Shown here: piece after piece, positions 8,637 through 18,000 of the stretch
Position numbering within the stretch: the stretch's first letter is position 1
Layout: each line of letters begins with the position of its first letter
DNA from: an uncultured Lachnospiraceae bacterium
Lineage (GTDB): Bacteria; Bacillota; Clostridia; Lachnospirales; Lachnospiraceae
Direction of reading: 5' to 3'
DNA: 20,500 bases
NCBI GenBank assembly: GCA_934320895.1
Contig: CAKRFY010000042.1
Span: forward strand, 1-20,500
Position numbers and translations under genes: made by a program
Notes under the pieces: model-generated
Databases searched by the model: none
What the model was told of the DNA's origin: nothing
Seen by the model: only the letters and a program-made list of their open reading frames with translations

Positions 8637-8943
8637 ACTTTTCTGCCCAGTTAAATGCCTTGTCCAACTCTTCGATACAGCCAATGAATGGTTCTCTGTC
8701 ACCAAAGATAAAGTAAGGAACCGGTATGCGCACTGCATCTAATCCCCATGACTTGATCGTAACGAAATCACGTTCCGTAATGTACTCGCTGCGATGAATC
8801 TTTATCCTTGCCTCATACACCTCTTTTGGTAATTGCCTTGGAAGCCAATACTCATCCTCTGCGGTGGTTCCTTCAAACAGCGCAGGATTCATCCACTTTT
8901 CAAGAACCAGCCAGTTTCCAAAATTAACACCTTTTACCTTCAT
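8626..8943 (-). pseudogene. GH5 glucanase gene, 3'-truncated (first 105 codons)
   Basis: The N-terminus matches GH5 exo-beta-1,3-glucanase-like enzymes: MKVKGVNFGNWLVLEKWMNP, then WGLDAVRIPVPYFIFGDREP, then CIEELDKAFNWAEKY. Homology ends there, and two codons later a TAA closes the frame, exactly where the coupling-protein sequence begins in another frame. The catalytic acid/base and nucleophile glutamates lie further on in such enzymes and are lost, so the product cannot be active. There is no signal peptide, so the intact enzyme was probably cytoplasmic. GAGGAG just upstream supports ATG 8943 over the longer frame from 8991. The gene diverges from an AraC-type regulator that probably controlled it. 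Confidence 0.8.
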
Positions 8944-9223
8944 AGCACTCCTCTTTTCTGCGCACATACTGCGCTTAATTATTCTTTGCATCGTTTCGCT
9001 TCTCTTAATTTGTAACTACATTTTAGCGTCCAAAATCACGATCCTATATCATAAATATTAGTTTTTTAACACAATTCTTAGATAATATGATACAATAATG
9101 CCAGCGGTAAAAGCAGACCGCAATATATGATCACATACAAATTGCTATCTGTTGACCTGCTCTGTCCAGACACCGACAAGAAGCAGATTCACTTGCAAGC
9201 ATACAAGATAGGAGGTTTTCTAC
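8944..9223. other. Divergent control region between GH5 stub and AraC gene
   Basis: This 280-bp stretch should hold promoters for both neighbours and any operator of the regulator. I see AT-rich -10-like sequences around 9045-9095 on both strands, but no pairing with a good -35. A short inverted repeat GCGGT/ACCGC occurs near 9103-9120. No gene is visible. Confidence 0.4.
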
Positions 9224-10423
9224 ATGCAGGATATCATCTTACTTCAATACCTTTCAAAAAAATTGCACACCTATGCCTATAAATTTTCTCATAATGGCGA
9301 AATGTTATATTCTTACTGCAAGGTTCTTTCCTTTCAGGATTCTTATATAAAGAACACTGATTTTCTGGATTTTTTACTGGAAGATGCTTCCCAGACTACG
9401 CCCTGTCTGAAATCCGTCCATCAAAAAAATATCTATTGTGTCGTACATGGAAAAGACGCTATTTATATCGTAGGGCCTGTCTGCTTCTCTGCCTCCGTTT
9501 ACTTAAACTGCAGCTACAACGCGTTAGCTTTGGAGGAAGCCACCGAAAAATATGTTCCAACAGCTGAACTGCTTTCTTATCTGGAGGATATGATCTTTCT
9601 GCATCATATGATAACCAATACAGCCGTGACAGTAGAGCAGATCATACAGGACAATTGCAGCAACAATGATTTTGAAGAACATGTGCAGCAAAATTTTAGT
9701 GAACTGCTTTTTGATAATCACGAAAACGAGGTACATCATAATCCATACGATCAGGAAGTACGTGAATTTAGCAGTATTGAAAACGGTGATCTTGTCCAAT
9801 TGGAAAAAAGCATGCAGGAAGATTATGACGGTAAACTCGGAACTCTGGCAAAAGATCCGCTGCGCAATCTTAAAAATCTTGGCATTGTCCTAATTACACT
9901 TTCCAGCCGCTATGCGATTCGTGGAGGCTTGTCACCGGAAGTTTCCTTTTCTTTGAGCGACACCTATATCCAACAGATTGAAGAATGTAAAGATATTGCT
10001 CTTATCGTTCCTTTAACTCACAAAGCAGAGTTTCACTATGCGGGCATGGTACACGAAATAAAAGAACAGCAAAAAGGAACGCTGCAGAAAAGAAAAAATC
10101 CCCGCATTAATAAATGCAAGGATTTTATATTTTCTCATCTGCACGACCGAATCACCGTTGATGATCTGGCAGCAGAAGCAGATTGCAACCCTAATTATCT
10201 TTCTCAGCTTTTTAAGCAATGTGAAGGAATCAGCATTTCTGACTACATTCTTCGCGAAAAAATTAATCGTGCCAAAAATCTGCTTATCTACTCCGATTAT
10301 TCTTATATTGAAATTGCCACCTATCTGGGATTTTCTTCGCAAAGCCACTTAGGAAAGCAGTTCAAAAAAACTACCGGATACACGCCAAAGCAGTATCGGG
10401 ATATTTACGGAAGAAAAGAATAA
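9224..10423 (+). CDS. AraC-family transcriptional regulator
   Basis: A cytoplasmic DNA-binding regulator of 399 residues. The last 100 or so residues form a typical AraC/XylS double helix-turn-helix: ITVDDLAAEADCNPNYLSQLF gives the first helix pair, then ISDYILREKINRAKNLL, and YSYIEIATYLGFSSQSHLGK is the highly conserved second HTH, ending with TGYTPKQYR. The N-terminal 290 residues form a sensor region without a signature I recognise. They lack membrane segments, so a cytoplasmic ligand, perhaps a sugar, is likely. AGGAGG 8 nt before the ATG supports the start. It is divergent from the GH5 stub, the usual arrangement for a local activator of glycan use. With the GH5 gene broken, it is probably an orphan regulator. 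Confidence 0.9.
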   Translation: MQDIILLQYLSKKLHTYAYKFSHNGEMLYSYCKVLSFQDSYIKNTDFLDFLLEDASQTTPCLKSVHQKNIYCVVHGKDAIYIVGPVCFSASVYLNCSYNALALEEATEKYVPTAELLSYLEDMIFLHHMITNTAVTVEQIIQDNCSNNDFEEHVQQNFSELLFDNHENEVHHNPYDQEVREFSSIENGDLVQLEKSMQEDYDGKLGTLAKDPLRNLKNLGIVLITLSSRYAIRGGLSPEVSFSLSDTYIQQIEECKDIALIVPLTHKAEFHYAGMVHEIKEQQKGTLQKRKNPRINKCKDFIFSHLHDRITVDDLAAEADCNPNYLSQLFKQCEGISISDYILREKINRAKNLLIYSDYSYIEIATYLGFSSQSHLGKQFKKTTGYTPKQYRDIYGRKE

Positions 10424-10457
10424 AATATCTATTACATGATTCTTTGCAAATAGTTTT

Positions 10458-10913
10458 TTAGTTCTCTTCCACTTTCTTTCCGCAATCTACACAATACTTT
10501 TTACCAAAATACAACGTTGCTCCACAAAAACTGCATTTTGGGATCAAAGGCTTCTCAACCACTTCTTTTCCACAGTCAGGACAGAATTTCTTACCTTTCT
10601 TTACGGTAGCACCGCAGTTCGGGCAAATGACACCACCGCCCGCAGCTGTTGTTTGTGCAACGCCCTGCACTGCATTGCTTAATGCTGCTCCCACTTCACC
10701 AAGATTTGCATTTTTTGCTTTTTCTGCAACTTCTCCGGAAACTTCCTCTGCAGATGTTGTTTGAAAAGAAAACGGCATGGCAGGCGCACTACTCATCGCA
10801 AGTGAATATTCTGAAATAGTTACTTTTGTTTTGGTGAGTTCAACTGCGTCATAACCGGTCAGCTCACTTTCTACCGGATTCGCCAGTTGTGATCTGTCCG
10901 TTTTTTTGTACAT
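10458..10913 (-). CDS. Double zinc-ribbon protein, function unknown
   Basis: A 151-residue protein with two C-terminal zinc ribbons: Cys97/100/111/114 (CPNCG...CPDCG) and Cys127/130/141/144 (CSFCG...CVDCG). Each should bind one zinc ion. Residues 1-50 are rich in Ser/Thr/Lys without a known motif, 51-90 are likely helical, and AGGG forms a flexible hinge before the ribbons. No signal peptide or membrane segment is visible. Such ribbons occur on many unrelated proteins, so no function is assigned. It could also be the detached tail of a larger SPFH-type protein, but it has its own promoter (10995-11023) and an AGGTG 10 nt before the ATG. It converges with the AraC gene, 34 bp between their ends, with no clear terminator between them. 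Confidence 0.7.
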   Translation of the reverse strand: MYKKTDRSQLANPVESELTGYDAVELTKTKVTISEYSLAMSSAPAMPFSFQTTSAEEVSGEVAEKAKNANLGEVGAALSNAVQGVAQTTAAGGGVICPNCGATVKKGKKFCPDCGKEVVEKPLIPKCSFCGATLYFGKKYCVDCGKKVEEN

Positions 10914-10994
10914 GTCTATAACACACCTTTACTTGTAAAATTCTTCGATGATCTGCAAAGAAAATGATTTCATTTTATTGAAACCCTTGCAGAT

Positions 10995-11023
10995 ATTATA
11001 ACAGATAACGGGTGAAAGGTCAG
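10995..11023 (-). promoter_or_regulatory. Promoter of the zinc-ribbon gene
   Basis: On the minus strand an extended -10 TGTTATAAT (TATAAT at 10995-11000) lies 17 bp from CTGACC (11018-11023), a 4-of-6 match to the -35 consensus. The start would be near 10988, giving a leader of about 75 nt. Confidence 0.55.
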
Positions 11024-11172
11024 CAAATTCAAGGCTTTTCAAGTTAATCAGCAGACACTAATTAAAAAAGTTTAATAAAAGCAAGCAAAAAAACATATTC
11101 CAATACAAATAATCCAAATAGAAATAAACAAAAGAAGTTTTTTCTTTTTGTATACTTTTCCATAAACGATAT

Positions 11173-11810
11173 TTATATCATTTCATTCCAGTTTTCCGGA
11201 AATCCAATATGTGACAACGAAATATTATCACCATACTCCTCCATCAATGCTCTTAACTCTGTCATAATTCTGCTCTCCCACTCATTTTTATCGGGATATA
11301 AAAATTTAAGCGTCAATATCTGCGAAAACAATTTCCGGTTAGTATTAAACGACACATTTTTCGGCATCCTAGGCAATGCCGGAAATGACCAGTAATATAT
11401 TCTTGAATAATGAGCACAGGATTGCGTAAATCCGTTAGGCAACGCAACCAGCTTTTTAGACACACACTTGATGTATGATATAGCTCTCTTGCAATTTTTT
11501 TCTGATCCACCGACTTCAAATCAGCATATAGATATGAAAGCATCCCCATAGAGAAGAACTCTGTAATCACCCAGATTAGAAAATGTCCGCTATACTTTTT
11601 CTTATGATGCTGCACCACTAATGTCATTTTGTTCTCTTCAATGCAAATATCAAGCAGCCTCTTAAATTTGTCATCATTATGCCTTTCATTATATATATCC
11701 GGGTTTAAATATCCCAATGCACCGTAAGTTTTAGGTGATTTCATCATTACTGTTTCTCCGTAATGACTACTCTGTTTGTAATCCATTTCTACTTTGCTTG
11801 AATTATCCAA
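11173..11810 (-). pseudogene. Abi_2 family (AbiD/AbiF-like) abortive infection gene, broken
   Basis: Abi_2 proteins are phage-defence proteins; related folds are HEPN-type RNases. The frame from 11810 carries TYGALGYLNPDIYN, HHKKKYSGHFLIWVITEFFSMGMLSYLY and YHTSSVCLKSWLRCLTDLRN. The conserved continuation CAHYSRIYYW, then the C-terminal part to ENWNEMI, lies in the next frame, so one base is missing near 11419-11422, exactly between the RN and CAHYSR halves of the conserved motif. The 5' end is also short: the region before YGALGYLN is about 34 residues where intact members have roughly 100 more, so it is probably internally deleted or truncated. AAGGAG precedes a TTG at 11810 that may be a start. 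A decayed defence gene rather than a working one. Confidence 0.65.
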
Positions 11811-11823
11811 TCCTTGTCTCCTT

Positions 11824-11875
11824 AAAAAAAATGTCTCCCCATGGGACACATCACATATGTGAGAGGTGCGGGGAG
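11824..11875 (-). terminator. Possible second terminator or structured leader hairpin
   Basis: CTCCCC (11835-11840 as read on plus) pairs with GGGGAG (11870-11875), enclosing the perfect palindrome TCACATATGTGA (11851-11862). On the minus strand a run of eight Ts follows. It could terminate residual ppdK transcription or serve as a leader hairpin of the Abi_2 remnant. Confidence 0.4.
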
Positions 11876-11995
11876 TCCTATTACTGATCTTTTATGCTAT
11901 TTTCCAGAAAAAATCAACTATTTTTATATTTCTTTATCAGACCTCTTTTTTCTCCATACCAACACCAGCCACCATCAGCAGGCCCACTGCAAGCG

Positions 11996-12039
11996 AAAAA
12001 ATTCCCATCCCAGACTAAACATTAGCCCGGAATGGGAAT
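11996..12039 (-). terminator. Rho-independent terminator of ppdK
   Basis: On the minus strand the arm at 12027-12039 pairs with the arm at 12001-12013 over 13 positions, including two G-U pairs, with a 13-nt loop, followed directly by six Ts. It lies about 65 bp after the ppdK stop. Confidence 0.85.
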
Positions 12040-12104
12040 CTATTATTTTTATTAACTCATTGTAACAGAAAGCTCTTACGAAGCTCTTCTGATCTCAGCT
12101 AAAA

Positions 12105-14750
12105 TTATTTAGCTGCCTTCTCAGCGATAGCTGCCTGCGCTGCCGCAAGTCTTGCGATAGGCACACGGAATGGTGAGCATGACACATAGTCAAGACCAAT
12201 CTTATGACAGAATTCAACTGATGAAGGATCTCCACCGTGCTCACCACAGATACCGCAGTGAAGTGATGGACGAACTTTCTTTCCTTTTTCTACAGCCATT
12301 TCCATAAGCTGACCAACACCTGTCTGGTCAAGTTTTGCAAATGGATCGCTCTCAAAGATCTTAGCATCATAGTAAGCATCAAGGAACTTACCTGCATCAT
12401 CACGAGAGAAACCGAATGTCATCTGTGTTAAATCGTTTGTACCAAAGCAGAAGAACTCAGCCTCTTTAGCAATCTGATCTGCTGTAAGTGCAGCTCTTGG
12501 AATCTCGATCATTGTACCAACTTCGTACTTCATCTCAATGCCTGCTGCTGCGATCTCAGCGTCTGCTGTCTCAACAACAACCTTCTTAACATACTTAAGC
12601 TCTTTAACCTCTCCAACAAGTGGAATCATGATCTCAGGCTCTACTGTCCAATCAGGATGTTTCTTCTTTACATTGATTGCTGCACGGATAACTGCTGCTG
12701 TCTGCATCTTAGCAATTTCAGGATATGTTACTGCAAGACGGCATCCACGATGTCCCATCATAGGGTTGAACTCGTGAAGTGAATCAATGATAGCTTTGAT
12801 TTCTTCTACGCTCTTATTCTTAGCCTTTGCTAACTTCTCGATATCAGCTTCCTCTGTAGGAACGAACTCATGAAGTGGTGGGTCTAAGAAACGGATTGTA
12901 ACAGGATTTCCTTCAAGTGCCTCATAGAGAGCCTCGAAGTCTCCCTGCTGATAAGGAAGGATCTTAGCAAGTGCTTCTTCTCTTTCTTCTACTGTATCTG
13001 AGCAGATCATCTCACGGAATGCAGCAATTCTGTCTTCCTCGAAGAACATATGCTCTGTACGGCAAAGTCCGATACCTTCAGCACCAAGCTCACGAGCTTT
13101 CTTAGCATCTGCAGGAGTATCAGCGTTTGTACGAACTTTAAGTGTTCTGTACTTGTCAGCCCAAGCCATAACACGTCCGAACTCACCAGCGATTGTTGCA
13201 TCTACAGTTGGGATAAGACCATCATAGATGTTACCTGTTGTACCATCGATAGAAATCTCAGAACCTTCTGTATATGTCTTTCCTGCTAATTCAAATTTCT
13301 TGTTTTCTTCGTCCATAACGATATCGCCACATCCTGATACACAGCATGTACCCATACCACGAGCAACTACGGCTGCATGAGATGTCATACCACCACGAAC
13401 TGTGAGGATACCCTGTGCACTCTTCATACCTGTGATATCTTCTGGAGATGTCTCAAGACGAACAAGTACAACTTTCTCTCCACGCTCAGCCCACTCTACA
13501 GCGTCTTCTGCTGTAAATACGACTTTACCACAAGCAGCTCCAGGAGAAGCACCAAGTCCTTTTCCGATTGGAGTAGCTTTCTTTAACTCAGCAGCATCGA
13601 ACTGTGGGTGAAGAAGTGTATCAAGGTTACGAGGATCGATCATAGCTACTGCTTCTTCTTCTGTCTTATGTCCTTCATCAACAAGGTCACAAGCAATCTT
13701 TAATGCAGCAGGAGCTGTTCTCTTACCGTTACGGCACTGAAGCATGTAAAGCTTCTTGTTTTCAACTGTGAACTCCATATCCTGCATGTCATGGTAGTGA
13801 TTCTCAAGTGTATCACAAACCTTAACGAACTCAGCATATGCTTCTGGGAATTCCTGCTCCATCTGAGCGATTGGCATTGGTGTACGAACACCGGCAACTA
13901 CGTCCTCGCCCTGTGCGTTGATAAGGAACTCACCCATAAGTTTGTTCTCACCTGTTGCAGGGTCACGAGTAAATGCAACACCTGTACCAGATTCATTGTT
14001 TAAGTTACCGAATACCATAGGCATTACGTTAACTGCTGTTCCCCATGAGTAAGGGATGTCGTTGTCACGACGATATACGTTTGCACGAGGGTTGTCCCAT
14101 GAACGGAATACAGCCTCTACAGCAAGTTTCATCTGCTCTACAGGATCAGAAGGGAAGTCTGTTCCTAACTGATTCTTGTACTCAGCCTTGAACTGCTCTG
14201 CAAGAGTCTTAAGATCCTGTGCTGTAAGATCTACATCATACTTAACACCTTTCTCTTCTTTCATCTTGTCGATAAGCTGCTCGAAGTATTTCTTACCAAC
14301 TTCCATAACTACGTCTGAGAACATCTGGATGAAACGTCTGTATGAGTCATATACGAAACGCTCAAATGTTGGGTCTGGGTTTCCTTTGATCATTGTAGCT
14401 ACAACGTCGTCATTCAAACCAAGGTTAAGGATAGTATCCATCATACCAGGCATTGAAGCACGAGCACCTGAACGAACAGAAACTAATAATGGATTCTCAG
14501 AATCTCCAAATTTCTTTCCGTTGATTTCTTCCATCTTCTTAACACCGTCCATGATCTGAGCCATGATCTCATCGTTAATCTGACGTCCATCTTCATAGTA
14601 CTGTGTACAAGCTTCTGTAGTTACTGTAAATCCCTGTGGTACAGGAAGACCGATATTTGTCATCTCTGCAAGGTTAGCACCCTTACCACCGAGTAAGTTA
14701 CGCATGGTCATGTCGCCTTCGCTAAACATATATACCCATTTGTTTGCCAT
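12105..14750 (-). CDS. ppdK: Pyruvate, phosphate dikinase
   Basis: A cytoplasmic enzyme interconverting pyruvate + ATP + phosphate with PEP + AMP + pyrophosphate. In anaerobes it commonly works in PPi-linked glycolysis. The protein has 881 residues, the usual length. The N-terminal nucleotide-binding domain begins with LLGGKGANLAEM (19-30) and has SVRSGARASMPGMMDT (91-106). The swivelling domain has the phospho-histidine motif GGMTSHA (His458). The C-terminal PEP/pyruvate barrel carries the EIMIPLV segment, FGTNDLTQ and GICGEHGGDPSS with the catalytic Cys835. All key residues are present. The frame stays open to 14840, but AGGAGG 10 nt before ATG 14750 and family alignment fix the start. It appears monocistronic, with a promoter near 14974-15001, a long structured leader and a strong terminator. 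Confidence 0.97.
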   Translation of the reverse strand: MANKWVYMFSEGDMTMRNLLGGKGANLAEMTNIGLPVPQGFTVTTEACTQYYEDGRQINDEIMAQIMDGVKKMEEINGKKFGDSENPLLVSVRSGARASMPGMMDTILNLGLNDDVVATMIKGNPDPTFERFVYDSYRRFIQMFSDVVMEVGKKYFEQLIDKMKEEKGVKYDVDLTAQDLKTLAEQFKAEYKNQLGTDFPSDPVEQMKLAVEAVFRSWDNPRANVYRRDNDIPYSWGTAVNVMPMVFGNLNNESGTGVAFTRDPATGENKLMGEFLINAQGEDVVAGVRTPMPIAQMEQEFPEAYAEFVKVCDTLENHYHDMQDMEFTVENKKLYMLQCRNGKRTAPAALKIACDLVDEGHKTEEEAVAMIDPRNLDTLLHPQFDAAELKKATPIGKGLGASPGAACGKVVFTAEDAVEWAERGEKVVLVRLETSPEDITGMKSAQGILTVRGGMTSHAAVVARGMGTCCVSGCGDIVMDEENKKFELAGKTYTEGSEISIDGTTGNIYDGLIPTVDATIAGEFGRVMAWADKYRTLKVRTNADTPADAKKARELGAEGIGLCRTEHMFFEEDRIAAFREMICSDTVEEREEALAKILPYQQGDFEALYEALEGNPVTIRFLDPPLHEFVPTEEADIEKLAKAKNKSVEEIKAIIDSLHEFNPMMGHRGCRLAVTYPEIAKMQTAAVIRAAINVKKKHPDWTVEPEIMIPLVGEVKELKYVKKVVVETADAEIAAAGIEMKYEVGTMIEIPRAALTADQIAKEAEFFCFGTNDLTQMTFGFSRDDAGKFLDAYYDAKIFESDPFAKLDQTGVGQLMEMAVEKGKKVRPSLHCGICGEHGGDPSSVEFCHKIGLDYVSCSPFRVPIARLAAAQAAIAEKAAK

Positions 14751-14967
14751 TGTAAAGTTACCTCCTAAATATGAATAAATAATTGTCCGCGATATCAATC
14801 GCGCTGCAACCGCCATCATTTCAAAATGAAATTCCGGCACAAAACTGACTTCATGTCAGATATATCTATATCTCCTGCCAGGCAGGAAACCGGTACATAC
14901 CCTGCGTTAAGAATTGTACCCATGTCAATCAATAAATACGACACTCTCCGTTCCGCATGAAGCCGCT
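14751..14967 (-). promoter_or_regulatory. Structured 5' leader of ppdK
   Basis: About 217 nt separate the predicted transcription start from the ppdK ATG. At least five short inverted repeats lie in it: CGCGAT/ATCGCG (14788-14803, 4-nt loop), ATTTCA/TGAAAT (14818-14832), CTGAC/GTCAG (14845-14859), TCCTGCC/GGCAGGA (14873-14887, single-base spacer) and GGTACA/TGTACC (14892-14920). I do not recognise a known riboswitch class. The absence of a terminator hairpin with a T run argues for translational or stability control, if any. Confidence 0.45.
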
Positions 14968-14973
14968 ACTCAT

Positions 14974-15001
14974 AGTATAACATATAAAACCAAAATGTAA
15001 A
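14974..15001 (-). promoter_or_regulatory. Promoter of ppdK
   Basis: On the minus strand TTTACA (14996-15001) and an extended -10 TGTTATACT (TATACT at 14974-14979) are 16 bp apart, preceded by A/T tracts that may act as an UP-like element. Confidence 0.55.
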
Positions 15002-15084
15002 AATCTTTTTTCAAAAAAATAAAAAAATATTGCGGACTGTATATTATCAATCACACAAGTTGTAAATAGTAACAGCTTTGATCA

Positions 15085-18000
15085 TTATATAATTTGAAAA
15101 TTACAAAGTCTTATATACCCCTTCAATTTCAATTTTAATTCAAAAATCCCATCAGGAATCTTCTCTCCATCAATTGAAATATCATACCTTTTGAAATCTG
15201 TTTTTCTTCCAAATGCTGCCCACGGCATCTTTTTATCCGTCCTGAATGCTGCCTGGCCTATCTCACTATGTATATCATTTGTTTTAGTCTGACCTTTTAC
15301 AAACTTTCCAATCATCTCATCATCTGCAAAAACTTCGACCATCCCTCCATATTCTATTGATGCCAATACTTTGAGAGTATATTTTTTTATACTCATTTTG
15401 TTTTTGCCATCATCCAATTTTTCAGCTTTTGATATTTCACCATTAGTTGTATTATTATTACCATTTAAATTATTCTTGTTCAAACACATATTTTTATATG
15501 AAACGTTACCTTTTGTTTTATTATCCAGCGTACATACCGCATCAAATCCATTTGTGCCCTCGTGCAGATAGATATTTTCATATGTATCATAATGATCTGC
15601 CTTTATCGTCTGCCATGCATCCCTTGTACCTCTTGATGTTCCCTTTATATTTATTGTCTGTTTTAAGTGAATATCATAACTTGATGAACCTGCCTGTATA
15701 ATATACTCTCCATCTTCAAGAATAAGCCTCTCCTCAACAACATCATAATATTTTAGATCACTTATTTTTATTTTAAAATCAACAGTTCTCTTTTCTCCTG
15801 GTTTCAGATCCTTTACTCGTTCAAATGCCCTGAGTTTTCTTATCGCACGTGGAACTTTTGAATTCCTCTTTGTTACATAAATCTGTACAACTTCATCTGT
15901 CATATACTGACCTGCATTTTCAATGCCTACGCTGACTACAATTTCTGTATAGTCTTTAATTTTTACTTCCATATATTGGTATTTTATGTCCGAGTATGTT
16001 TTTCCATATCCAAAAGGATACAATACTTCCCCATCATAATAAGCATAAGTTCTCGGATGAGCTATTATATCATAATCCTCTTTCGCTGGAAGCTTTGCAA
16101 TATCCTTATACCATGTTGTGCTAAGTCTTCCTGCCGGACTTACCTTTCCAAAAATATTGTCTGCAATCGCTGTTCCAAGTTCCATACATCCCGATGCCGA
16201 TAATATCATTGCTTTCACATGTTCTTTTGCCCATGATATATCAAATGCAACATTTGATATTAAAACAACTATTACATTTTCATTTGCTTCATATACTGCC
16301 TCAAGCAATTTCTGTTGATATGCAGGAAAATCTATATCATCTCTGTCAACATCCTCTTTGCAGGTGACCATTGGATCTCCGCCAAGAAAAAGAACAGGAT
16401 ACTTTACATTTTTTGCAAGTTTAGCTGCCTCCTCAATTCCATTTAAAACAAGTTCAAATTCAAAGTTGCTTACTTTTGATATTTTTGCAGCAGCACCAGC
16501 ATCATTTTTCCAATCACTTCCACTACTTTGCAGTTTATCCAACGCACTTTCGACACGCAGAACTCCGTTTTCATCTATGTAAAAAGCTTCATCATTCCAG
16601 CTTGTCACTTTCCCCGAAAGTGAACCATCAAAAACAATGTCATTATCCATCTCATCATTTTTTATTCTAAATGCCTCTTTTACAAACCATCCAAATGCCC
16701 TGTCCTTAAATGCACATATGTCTCCGCTCTCTCCCCCTTCCATATCATCCCTTACTGACAGGAATTTTTTATTTGAAATGCTTTTCAATGTAAATTGCTT
16801 TTTATCCCACTGTTCTACCTGAAATACCTCCGCATTTGCACTATCTGTAACGATAATCCTTCCATCTTTATCAAGCCCGAGATACCTTCCATCTGCCTTT
16901 ATCTTAAACTCACATACGCCATTTTCAAAAGGAGCATCAACATATTTTCTGATTCCTTCAAGCCCCGTCACATAATATGGCGGCAATCCAGAATACCAGT
17001 CAAGCTGCCAGACATCTGCTAAAGGTCCGAGTACACATATATCATCGACAGCCTCAGATGCATTAAGCGGAAGTATTCCTTGATTTTCAAGAAGTACGAT
17101 AGAACTTTGTCCGACCTTAAGTGCTGTTTCCTGATTTTCTTTTGTTCCAACATCTTCCATTGTTATATACGAATATGGATTGTCTCCATATGCATCAAAC
17201 AATCCAAGCCTTATCATAGTTCCAAATCGATTTATAATTGCTTCATTGATATCATTTATATCAATAAGTCCCTGTTCATAGGCTTCTCTTACGGCTTCCT
17301 CTATCTTAACAGGATTATCTGAAAAACTATCGATACCAGCTTTCAATCCAGCAGCAACTGTCTGTGCATCTGTACCAAAATATTCATGCTGATTTACTGT
17401 CTGAAGCACATCACCGCCATCTGTTACTACATGATGCAGCCCCCATTTATTTTTTGCGTAATCTTTAATATCAGAAATAAGCATACATGGTGTCCCATTT
17501 ATCTCATTGTACGCTGTCATGACCGCCTCTGCTCCATGCTCCATGATAATCCGCCTGAATGGCTCATGATAATATTCACGCTTATTTCTTGGATCAACTG
17601 ACGAAGATGCAAAAGTACGATCCTCCTCAACATTATTTGCATAAAAATGTTTTAATGTTGCCGCGCATCTAAGATAAAACTCATCATCCCCCTGCATACC
17701 TTCAACATACGCACCTGCAAGTTCACCCGTAAGATAAGGATCTTCTCCATACGCCTCCTCATTTCTTCCCCATCTCGGATCTCTCTCCATGTCTACAGTA
17801 GGTGCCCAAACTGAAAGACAACCACTCTTTCCAGCTTCAAACAATCCCCTTGTCTCTGTTCCGGTAACTTTTCCAGCTTCTTTAAGTAATTCCTTATCCC
17901 ACGACCTACTCATACCGATAGGATTTGGAAAAATCGTCGTATAATCCGGCTCTTTTAAATCCCATCCCTGATCATGCCTCGCCTGCACTCCGTGTGCACC

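Noticed and set aside
12538..14559. Plus-strand open frames opposite ppdK
   Set aside because: They are antisense shadows of a highly conserved gene, with biased codons and no ribosome binding sites or domain motifs.
14751..14840. Upstream start for ppdK at 14840
   Set aside because: Family proteins begin at the MANKWVY-type start; AGGAGG precedes 14750 and the extension lies in the structured leader.
14751..14967. T-box or c-di-GMP riboswitch upstream of ppdK
   Set aside because: I looked for the T-box AGGGTGG-type motif and the c-di-GMP-I core and found neither; ppdK is also not a usual T-box target.
15371..17601. Plus-strand open frames opposite the GH3 gene
   Set aside because: No motifs, no ribosome binding sites; explained by the AT-rich sense gene.
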